Assembly (NCBI GenBank): GCA_003978375.1
Contig: QNZW01000172.1
Coordinates: forward strand, 1-5,448
From: Sulfurovum sp.
GTDB taxonomy: Bacteria > Campylobacterota > Campylobacteria > Campylobacterales > Sulfurovaceae
Direction of reading: 5' to 3'
Length of the DNA: 5,448 bases
Below, in pieces: positions 1-5,448 of this stretch (its first letter is position 1; every line of letters starts with the position of its first letter). The notes under the pieces were generated by a model that saw only the letters and a list, made by a program, of their open reading frames with translations, made no database searches and had not been told where the DNA came from. Both the position numbers and the translations under genes were made by a program.

Positions 1-360
1 GTACATACAGGCTGTACACGCAATGAGTATTTTGAATGGAAAATAGACACAAAGAATTTTGGACTCAAAGAGGGCTGTCTTTTTTATGAACAAGGTTGTC
101 AAGGGCCTTATACCAGAGGGAGTTGTAATAAGATACTATGGAATGATGTAAGTTCTAAAACACGTGCAGGGACACCCTGTTTTGGATGTACCGAGCCACA
201 TTTTCCCCAAACTTCTCTTTTTACTACACAGACCAATATGGGTATACCTGCCAAGATGCCTTTAGGTATACCTAGACGTGCCTACTTAACATTTACAGGT
301 GTGGTAAAAAGTTTTAAAATTAAACGTTTTTCTGAAAAGTTGTTGGAGTATGACAAATGA
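1..360 (+). CDS. Group 2 (HupU/HupS-like) [NiFe]-hydrogenase small subunit, C-terminal part
   Basis: This is the last 119 codons of an electron-transferring small subunit; the N-terminus with the proximal-cluster cysteines lies outside the window. Reading frame 1 is open from base 1 to the TGA at 358-360. In partial numbering, the distal [4Fe-4S] ligands are H2, C5 (HTGCTRNEYFEW), C26 and C33 (EGCLFYEQGC). The medial-cluster ligands are C42 (RGSCNK), C60 and C63 (TPCFGCTEP). The HTGCTRNEYFEW and FYEQGCQGP wording is typical of group 2 cytoplasmic uptake or sensory hydrogenases rather than group 1. The C-terminus continues about 55 residues beyond the last cluster ligand with no hydrophobic anchor, which fits a soluble protein. 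The TGA overlaps the next gene's ATG (ATGA), so the two subunits are translationally coupled. The symbols hupS and hupU are both used for such genes; uptake versus sensing cannot be decided from this fragment. Confidence 0.93.
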   Translation, partial: VHTGCTRNEYFEWKIDTKNFGLKEGCLFYEQGCQGPYTRGSCNKILWNDVSSKTRAGTPCFGCTEPHFPQTSLFTTQTNMGIPAKMPLGIPRRAYLTFTGVVKSFKIKRFSEKLLEYDK

Positions 361-1658
361 AAAAAATACAAATAAAACAACTCATAGAAAAGATAGAAGG
401 TGAAGCAGAACTTGATTTTACTTTTAATGATGGTCAGATAGAAGATGTCAAGATAAACTTTGGATTTTACAGAGGTATAGAAGAGATACTTAAAGGCAAG
501 GCTGCGCGTGATGCCTTGGTCATTACTCCTAGAGTCTGTGGTATTTGTAACCATGCACATCTATTGGCATCTGTACGTGCCATAGAGAATGGGTATGAAA
601 ATAGTGGAGCAAAGATAGAGCTCTCTTCAAAAGCGAGTGATATACGAGAGTTTACACTCTCTTGTGAACTGATACAAAACCATATCAAATGGCTTTATAT
701 GACAATACTCCCACAACTTGAAGCCTATGTCAGTCAAAAAAGTGACGAGAATTATGCTATGAAAGCGGTCTATCTTTCTTCTATTATTACGAAAGCCCTA
801 GCTATTTTCGCGGGACAATGGCCTCACTCTTCTTATGCTATACCTGGTGGGGTAAGCTGTGATCCTACACACTTGGATGTCATGCAGGCACAAAGTCTTG
901 TAGATGAATGTATAAGATTTTTTGAACAAGTGGTGACAGGACTTAGTTTAGATGAGTACTTGGCGATTGATTCTGTTTCTAATCTACATACAATTAAAGG
1001 TGATTTTGGAAATATATTGCACCTTATAGGAAGTCATGATATGACAGAGATAGGGCAGAGTCATGATAAATTTATTGTTTTTGGTGATTGTATACTCTCT
1101 CATCCGGGAAAGTCTATTGTTACAAATGTATCGAATGTTGATCCACGTTATGTAGAAGAATCTATACAAAAAGGAACCGTTGCTAAAGCAGTGACTTATA
1201 AAAATAGACTTTATGAAGTTGGGCCTCTAGCACGGGGTATGGTAGCCAAAACACCTATAGTAAAAAGTTTGCATAAACGCTATAAAGATTCACTGCTGAC
1301 TCGTATTGTTGCTCGTGTACATGAAGTAGCACAGCTTCTTGAGTATAGTAAAAATCTTTTACAAAATCTTAAAATAGATGAAGTATCTTGTAGTATTGAC
1401 CCACATCATAAAATGTATGAATTTGAAGGTATAGGAGTAGTAGAGGCAGCAAGAGGTACACTTATCCATAAGACAACTGTAACACAAGGTGTAATTACTC
1501 ATTATGATATTATTACCCCTACACAATGGAATTTGAGCCATGGTACACAAGAAGAACAAGGTATAGCTATAGAGGCAATGATAGGTTCAAAATCCATAGA
1601 AGAAGCCACATTTATTTTTAGAACATTTGATATTTGTTCTGTATGTACCACACAATAA
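357..1658 (+). CDS. Group 2 (HupV/HupL-like) [NiFe]-hydrogenase large subunit
   Basis: This 433-residue subunit carries the NiFe active site and oxidises H2 (or senses it). The N-terminal active-site motif is RVCGICNHAH with C61, C64 and H68. The C-terminal pair is FDICSVC with C427 and C430. Other family marks are KIEGEAEL (E14, a variant of the usual RIEGH), WPHSSYAIPGG near 155-165, EVGPLARG at 287-294, and EAARGTLIH at 363-371 with the active-site canopy arginine R366. The protein stops three residues after the last cysteine (C-T-T-Q), so there is no C-terminal tail for a maturation endopeptidase to remove; sensory group 2 enzymes share this. No signal peptide or membrane segment is seen, so it is probably cytoplasmic. 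The start follows GGAG at 345-348 with an 8-nt spacer and overlaps the upstream stop. A group 2d enzyme supplying reductant for carbon fixation is the favoured reading, with an H2 sensor as the alternative; this is inference. Confidence 0.95.
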   Translation: MKKIQIKQLIEKIEGEAELDFTFNDGQIEDVKINFGFYRGIEEILKGKAARDALVITPRVCGICNHAHLLASVRAIENGYENSGAKIELSSKASDIREFTLSCELIQNHIKWLYMTILPQLEAYVSQKSDENYAMKAVYLSSIITKALAIFAGQWPHSSYAIPGGVSCDPTHLDVMQAQSLVDECIRFFEQVVTGLSLDEYLAIDSVSNLHTIKGDFGNILHLIGSHDMTEIGQSHDKFIVFGDCILSHPGKSIVTNVSNVDPRYVEESIQKGTVAKAVTYKNRLYEVGPLARGMVAKTPIVKSLHKRYKDSLLTRIVARVHEVAQLLEYSKNLLQNLKIDEVSCSIDPHHKMYEFEGIGVVEAARGTLIHKTTVTQGVITHYDIITPTQWNLSHGTQEEQGIAIEAMIGSKSIEEATFIFRTFDICSVCTTQ

Positions 1659-1689
1659 CCTTAGAAGTTACCTTTATAAAAAATTATGT

Positions 1690-1718
1690 TTAAAAATCAC
1701 AAAAAATAATAATATACT
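1690..1718 (+). promoter_or_regulatory. hydA: Candidate sigma70 promoter for hydABC
   Basis: A -10-like TATACT at 1713-1718 matches TATAAT at five of six positions. A weak -35-like TTAAAA at 1690-1695 lies 17 nt upstream and matches TTGACA at four of six. Transcription would start near 1725, giving a leader of about 115 nt and placing the first inverted repeat directly over the start. In such AT-rich sequence chance matches are common, so this is tentative. No sigma54-type GG...GC element was seen. Confidence 0.35.
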
Positions 1719-1720
1719 GT

Positions 1721-1742
1721 AAAATGAATACATATTCATTTT
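1721..1742. promoter_or_regulatory. Inverted repeat 1, candidate operator
   Basis: A perfect 10-bp inverted repeat, AAAATGAATA and TATTCATTTT, is separated by CA. Its core is TGAAT-ACAT-ATTCA. It begins just downstream of the candidate -10 box, where a bound protein would block transcription initiation. The core resembles the E. coli ArgR box (TGAAT, four A/T, ATTCA), but no regulator can be assigned from this window. It is too AT-rich, with too small a loop, to be a convincing terminator. Confidence 0.45.
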
Positions 1743-1771
1743 TGTTTAAGCTTATTTAATCTATCATATAC

Positions 1772-1791
1772 AAATGAATGGTTATTCAGTT
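1772..1791. promoter_or_regulatory. Inverted repeat 2, candidate operator
   Basis: The core TGAAT-GGTT-ATTCA (1775-1788) repeats the half-sites and 4-nt spacing of the first dyad. The flanks extend it to eight pairs with one mismatch. Its centre lies 50 bp downstream of the first dyad's centre. The shared half-sites and spacing suggest two binding sites for one dimeric regulator; this is inferred from pattern only. Confidence 0.4.
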
Positions 1792-1826
1792 TCATAGTAT
1801 CATTATTAAGAAAAACGTAAAATACT

Positions 1827-1833
1827 AAAGGAG
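1827..1833 (+). promoter_or_regulatory. hydA: hydA ribosome binding site (decides the start)
   Basis: AAAGGAG ends at 1833. An ATG at 1835 would sit only one base away, too close for initiation, whereas the in-frame ATG at 1841 has a normal 7-nt spacer. This is why the hydA start is placed at 1841 and not two codons upstream. Confidence 0.75.
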
Positions 1834-1840
1834 TATGGTT

Positions 1841-3079
1841 ATGAATAAAGCAAGAGAAGAATCCGTAAAGAAGCTTTTTACGGCAGAGAGTGCTCAGGTT
1901 GATACCAATAAAGGAGATACCTATTATGACGATTTGTATCTTTTATGTCAAAAGAGAATAGAAGATTTAAAAAAGCTTAAACCTCTTAATAATAGAATGG
2001 ACTTTCTAGAAAGTGTCGAAGAACAAGGACTAGAGAGAAGAGATTTTCTTAAGTGGGCATCTGCAACAACAGCGATGCTGATGCTTCCTGCTTCATTTAC
2101 ACCATTAGTGGCTGAAGCTGCAACACTCATGAATAGAGTACCTGTTATTTGGATGGAACTTTCGGATTGTGCAGGTAACTCAGAAGCACTTTTGCGTTCT
2201 GATGGACCAAAGATTGATGAAATTATTTTAGATATTATCTCTTTAGAATTTCACGAAACACTTCAAGCTGCTTCTGGTCACCAAGCTGAGAAACAGATGG
2301 AAGAAGCAATCGAGCACTTTAAAGGGAAGTATCTTCTCTTTGTTGAGGGTGCCATTCCACTTGGTATGGACGGACAGTATGGTACCATTGGTGCAAAAGG
2401 TGAAACCTTTGTAGATCACTTGAATCGTGTACAAGAAGGAGCAGCCGCGGTAGTAGCTGTAGGTTCTTGTGCAACATATGGTGGTATCCCTGCAGCTGCA
2501 CCAAACCCAACAGATGCAGTAGGTGTGATGGATGTGGTAAAAGGTAAGCCGATTATCAATATCCCAGCTTGTCCTGCTAATCCATCTAATATGGTAGGGG
2601 TTATCTTACACTTTGTGCTTACAGGAACCATTCCTGAGCTTGATTCTCTTTTGCGTCCTAAATTTGCGTTTGGATATCGTATCCATGATAACTGTGAAAG
2701 ACGTGCACACTTTGATGCAGGTGAGTATGTAGAAGAGTGGGGTGATGAAGGTGCGAAAAACAACTTCTGTCTCTACAAGATGGGATGTAAAGGGCCTATG
2801 ACATTCAATAACTGTTCTATCATCCGTTATAACGAAGGTGTGAATTGGCCTATTGGTGTAGGACGTGGGTGTATTGGGTGTTCCGAACCAGATTTTTGGG
2901 ACAAATATGCCTATGAAAGACCCATGGCAAATGCCAATATCAAAGCACCCACAGGTGGCGTCGAAAAGACTGTTGATGAATTTGGTTTAGGATTATTAAC
3001 AGCAGCGGGTATCGGGATTGGTATCCATGCAGCAGCCAGTGCAATAGCAGGTAAAAAAGAAGATGGAGGAGAAGCATAA
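1841..3079 (+). CDS. hydA: Quinone-reactive [NiFe]-hydrogenase small subunit HydA, Tat-exported and membrane-anchored
   Basis: This 412-residue subunit relays electrons from HydB to HydC through three Fe-S clusters on the periplasmic face. A hydrophilic region of about 65 residues precedes the Tat motif ERRDFLKW (R66-R67), then a hydrophobic stretch and a likely cleavage site after VAEA (A93). The proximal cluster has C110, C210 (GSCATYGG) and C244 (IPACPANP), but the expected fourth ligand in the CxxC is N113 (C-A-G-N). The extra cysteines of O2-tolerant enzymes are absent: the equivalents are G112 and G215. Distal ligands are H282, C285, C310 and C316. Medial ligands are C325, C344 and C347, with P337 at the position that favours a [3Fe-4S] cluster. 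Residues about 381-403 form the C-terminal membrane anchor. The start at 1841 is chosen from RBS spacing; an in-frame ATG at 1835 is the alternative. The stop overlaps the hydB start by one base (TAATG). Confidence 0.96.
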   Translation: MNKAREESVKKLFTAESAQVDTNKGDTYYDDLYLLCQKRIEDLKKLKPLNNRMDFLESVEEQGLERRDFLKWASATTAMLMLPASFTPLVAEAATLMNRVPVIWMELSDCAGNSEALLRSDGPKIDEIILDIISLEFHETLQAASGHQAEKQMEEAIEHFKGKYLLFVEGAIPLGMDGQYGTIGAKGETFVDHLNRVQEGAAAVVAVGSCATYGGIPAAAPNPTDAVGVMDVVKGKPIINIPACPANPSNMVGVILHFVLTGTIPELDSLLRPKFAFGYRIHDNCERRAHFDAGEYVEEWGDEGAKNNFCLYKMGCKGPMTFNNCSIIRYNEGVNWPIGVGRGCIGCSEPDFWDKYAYERPMANANIKAPTGGVEKTVDEFGLGLLTAAGIGIGIHAAASAIAGKKEDGGEA

Positions 3080-4980
3080 TGCCAGAAATAAATGAACAAA
3101 CAGAAAATAATGTTACAGGTGCTGGTGTAGAAACAACAGAAGTACCAGCAGAAGCAGAAAAAAAAGGTTTCCATAAAACAGATGCCAATGGAAATAAACA
3201 TATTATTGTAGATCCCATCACAAGAATAGAAGGTCACCTTAGAATAGAAGCGGTGATTAACTCTGAAAATGTCATCACAGATGCATGGAGTTCATCTACT
3301 ATGTTTAGAGGAATAGAAACTATCTTGAAAGGTAGAGATCCTAGAGACTGTGGTTTGATGGCAATGCGTATTTGTGGAGTATGTACGGGTACACACTACC
3401 AAAGAAGTATAGAAGCTGTAGAAGATGCCTTTAAAATTACCATTCCAAAAAATGCAAGATTGGTTCGTAATCTTATTCAAGGGGCACTTTATCTGCATGA
3501 CCATTTAGTCCATTTTTACCATTTACATGCTCTTGATTTTGTAGATGTAATTGAGGCAACAAAAGCTGACCCTAAAGCAACTGCAGCAGAAGCAGAAAAA
3601 TGGGCAGATATTGCAGGACACAAGCCAAGTATTGCAGGAGCAGCAGATTTCAAAGCGATTCAAGATCGTATCATCAAGTTTGTAAAAGAGGGTCGTTTAG
3701 GTATCTTTGGTAATGGATATTGGGGGAACAATTCCTATAAGCTTACCCCTGAACAAAATCTCATTGGTGTAGCACACTATCTTAAAGCACTTGATGTACA
3801 AAGAGATATGTCTAAAATGCATGCAATTTTTGGAGGCAAAAGTCCACATCCACAAAGTATTGTAGTAGGTGGCGTGACATGTGTTCAAGACATCGAAAAT
3901 CCATCACGTATTGCACTCTATAAACAGATACTACAAGACACGTTAGCATTTGTAAAAGGTGCATATCTTCCAGATATTTATATGGCAGGTACAGCCTATG
4001 CAAAAGAAGCAACTGATGCGAGTCAATCTTTCCATGCAACCAAGCATAAAGGAGCACTTGGAAAAGGTATTGGTGGTGCAGGTGGAGGTATTCTTAGCTA
4101 TATGAGTTATGGAGATTTTAGATTGGATGATACAGGATTTTATAATGCTGAACTCTTTTTTAAACGGGGATTGGTACTTGGCGGAGATATCTCTAATCTG
4201 GTTGAACTTGATGAATCCAAAATTACAGAGGATGTTACACACTCATGGTACGAAGGGACAGGTGCTCCCGAACATCCATATGAGGGAACAACCATCCCTA
4301 AATATACAGGACTCAATAAAAAAGAGGATGGGTATGCTTACTTAAAAACACAAGAAAAATATTCTTGGATTAAATCGCCTCTTTATGATGGACAAAAAGT
4401 TGAGGTAGGACCATTGGCACGTATTGTTGTTGGATATGTTGCAGGTGATGCACGTACTAAGCAATATGCAACTAACTTCTTAAAACGTTCAGGACTTCCT
4501 CTTACTGTTCTTTTCTCAACTGTAGGTAGAACTGCTGCACGTGCTATTGAAAGTGAGATGATAGGTGATGCAATGATAGGTTGGGTTGACGCATTGGCTA
4601 AAAATGCTGCTTCAGGTGATTTAAGTACATGGACAGAATTTGATTTTGATACGGTGTCAGCCGATACAAAAGGTCGAGCACTTGCAGAAGCACCTCGGGG
4701 TTCTCTTGGGCATTGGGTTAACATAAAAGAGGGCAAAGTAACCAACTATCAAGCTGTTGTACCTTCTACATGGAATGCAGGACCTAGGGGACCAAATGGG
4801 GAAATCGGTGCGTATGAAGCCTCTCTTATTGGCACGAAAGTATCAAATCCTGAAGAACCATTAGAAATTATTAGGACGATTCATAGCTTTGATCCTTGTA
4901 TCGCCTGTGCAGTACATGTACTAGATACAAAAGGTAAGGAGTTGGCTGTGTATAAAGTCGATCCTACCTGTGCATTCTAA
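3079..4980 (+). CDS. hydB: Quinone-reactive [NiFe]-hydrogenase large subunit HydB
   Basis: This 633-residue catalytic subunit splits H2 at a NiFe(CN)2CO centre and is exported as a complex with HydA, using the Tat signal of HydA. Motifs in order: DPITRIEGHLRIE (E51, H53); MRICGVCTGTH with C99, C102 and H106; SPHPQSIVVGGVTC at 255-268; HSWYEG at 388-393; VGPLARI at 443-449; FSTVGRTAAR at 479-488; APRGSLGHW at 538-546 with canopy arginine R540; and HSFDPCIACAVH with C607, C610 and H613. The tail after H613 is 20 residues and would be removed by a HupD/HydD-type endopeptidase once Ni is inserted. About 40 hydrophilic residues rich in E, T and A precede the conserved core, longer than usual. The Shine-Dalgarno GGAGGA at 3065-3070 lies inside the end of hydA. 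The length is at the high end for group 1 enzymes. Overall it fits group 1 respiratory uptake hydrogenases. Confidence 0.97.
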   Translation: MPEINEQTENNVTGAGVETTEVPAEAEKKGFHKTDANGNKHIIVDPITRIEGHLRIEAVINSENVITDAWSSSTMFRGIETILKGRDPRDCGLMAMRICGVCTGTHYQRSIEAVEDAFKITIPKNARLVRNLIQGALYLHDHLVHFYHLHALDFVDVIEATKADPKATAAEAEKWADIAGHKPSIAGAADFKAIQDRIIKFVKEGRLGIFGNGYWGNNSYKLTPEQNLIGVAHYLKALDVQRDMSKMHAIFGGKSPHPQSIVVGGVTCVQDIENPSRIALYKQILQDTLAFVKGAYLPDIYMAGTAYAKEATDASQSFHATKHKGALGKGIGGAGGGILSYMSYGDFRLDDTGFYNAELFFKRGLVLGGDISNLVELDESKITEDVTHSWYEGTGAPEHPYEGTTIPKYTGLNKKEDGYAYLKTQEKYSWIKSPLYDGQKVEVGPLARIVVGYVAGDARTKQYATNFLKRSGLPLTVLFSTVGRTAARAIESEMIGDAMIGWVDALAKNAASGDLSTWTEFDFDTVSADTKGRALAEAPRGSLGHWVNIKEGKVTNYQAVVPSTWNAGPRGPNGEIGAYEASLIGTKVSNPEEPLEIIRTIHSFDPCIACAVHVLDTKGKELAVYKVDPTCAF

Positions 4981-4990
4981 GGAGGATGTT

Positions 4991-5448
4991 ATGGCTAAAT
5001 CAGGATATAAACAAGTAAAACGTATGACCCCAGCGATGAGAATTATCCATTGGGTGAATGTGGTCTCTATGATTGTGGCAATTGCTACAGGACTGTATAT
5101 TGCAGCTCCATACTATCAAACATTGATAGCAGAACCTGCAGTGGATAAGTATGTGATGGCATGGAACAGATGGGGACACTTTATTGTGGCGATTATCTTT
5201 GATGTGACATCTATTATAGTGGCGTATCTTTTCTTTTTTTCTCGTTTTGAGAAGCCATATAAAAAGATTTTGCCTACTGCTAAGAATATGAAAGAATTTG
5301 GTGCTGTGGTAGTAAATCTATTGACGCTAAACCGTACAAAGAATTTTGATTCAACACATAGTGATAGTTTCAATACGGTTTATTTTACAATATTTCACTT
5401 ATTACTTGCATGGATGCTTTTAACGGGGCTACAAATGTATGTACATGG
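4991..5448 (+). CDS. hydC: Hydrogenase cytochrome b subunit HydC, N-terminal part
   Basis: The first 152 codons of the membrane di-heme cytochrome b that anchors HydAB and passes electrons to the quinone pool; the gene runs off the right edge. Three hydrophobic helices are visible. The first, about 18-39, has H20 in RIIHWVNV followed by TGLYI. The second, about 62-83, has H63 in RWGHFIVA. The third, about 130-151, has H136 in TIFHLLLAWMLLTG. These histidines are candidate heme b ligands by analogy with the HydC/HyaC family, in which paired histidines on the helices bind two hemes; the fourth helix and remaining ligands are outside the window. The start ATG lies 10 nt after the hydB stop and 4 nt after GGAGGA at 4981-4986, so it is in the same operon. 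The protein begins in a hydrophilic, basic stretch (MAKSGYKQVKR) with no cleavable signal. Confidence 0.95.
   Translation, partial: MAKSGYKQVKRMTPAMRIIHWVNVVSMIVAIATGLYIAAPYYQTLIAEPAVDKYVMAWNRWGHFIVAIIFDVTSIIVAYLFFFSRFEKPYKKILPTAKNMKEFGAVVVNLLTLNRTKNFDSTHSDSFNTVYFTIFHLLLAWMLLTGLQMYVH

Larger units (their letters stand above)
1659..1840 (+). promoter_or_regulatory. Intergenic leader between the group 2 hydrogenase genes and hydABC
   Basis: This is the only sizeable non-coding gap, about 180 bp and very AT-rich. It holds a sigma70-like promoter candidate at 1690-1718 and two similar inverted repeats centred at 1731.5 and 1781.5, then the hydA ribosome binding site. No GC-rich hairpin with a U-run follows the upstream stop, so read-through from the first gene pair into hydABC cannot be excluded. 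I see no open reading frame or structured RNA here. Confidence 0.6.

Noticed and set aside
241..273. Repeated palindromic GGTATACC at 241-248 and 265-272
   Set aside because: Both copies encode Gly-Ile-Pro within the conserved C-terminal part of the small subunit (GIPAKMPLGIP), so protein sequence explains them.
1620..1640. Inverted repeat AGAACA...TGTTCT with a 9-nt loop near the end of the group 2 large subunit
   Set aside because: It is inside the codons for the active-site FRTFDICS segment, is short and AT-rich, and no U-run follows it; chance is the simplest explanation.
1721..1742. First dyad as a rho-independent terminator of the upstream pair
   Set aside because: The stem is almost all A/T with only a 2-nt loop, so a stable hairpin is unlikely; its twin 50 bp downstream fits operators better.
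1835..1840. ATG at 1835 as the hydA start
   Set aside because: Only one base separates it from GGAG, whereas the ATG at 1841 has a 7-nt spacer.
4109..4345. Plus-strand 78-codon open frame inside hydB
   Set aside because: It overlaps hydB in another frame, has no recognisable features, and hydB's frame is continuous with conserved motifs on both sides.
4383..4745. Antisense open frame of 120 codons opposite hydB
   Set aside because: It lies wholly within the well-supported hydB gene, has no plausible RBS or recognisable domain, and reads as a shadow of hydB codon bias. The same holds for the other minus-strand frames, for example 2416-2763 and 2911-3237.

Overview
The window is a stretch of [NiFe]-hydrogenase genes, all on the plus strand. 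Its low GC, codon use, hydABC gene order and a HydA with a long region before its Tat motif point to a chemolithoautotrophic Campylobacterota bacterium of the Sulfurimonas/Sulfurovum type. That placement is inferred from protein flavour and was not checked by a search.

Layout: positions 1-360 hold the C-terminal 119 codons of a group 2 (HupU/HupS-like) hydrogenase small subunit, cut by the window's left edge. Its stop overlaps the start of the matching 433-residue large subunit (357-1658). Neither part shows a Tat signal or a membrane anchor, although the small subunit's N-terminus is not visible. This pair is probably a cytoplasmic hydrogenase. It could be the Aquificota/Campylobacterota type (group 2d) proposed to feed reductant to CO2 fixation, or an H2 sensor. 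A gap of about 180 bp (1659-1840) follows. It carries a sigma70-like promoter candidate and two matching inverted repeats, TGAAT-N4-ATTCA, with centres 50 bp apart.

From 1841 onward lies a tightly packed hydABC operon. hydA (1841-3079) encodes a Tat-exported iron-sulfur small subunit with a C-terminal membrane anchor. hydB (3079-4980) encodes the large NiFe subunit, with a removable C-terminal tail. hydC (4991 to the right edge, incomplete) encodes the membrane di-heme cytochrome b. Together they form a periplasm-facing, quinone-reducing uptake hydrogenase: HydB splits H2, HydA carries electrons along three Fe-S clusters, and HydC passes them to the quinone pool.

The most notable point is in HydA. 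The CxxC that normally supplies two ligands to the proximal cluster reads C-A-G-N, so one of the four expected cysteines is an asparagine, while every other cluster ligand is intact. The second is the paired dyad in the hydABC leader. No RNA genes, mobile elements, CRISPR arrays or strong terminators were seen. The only non-coding stretch of any size is the 1659-1840 gap.
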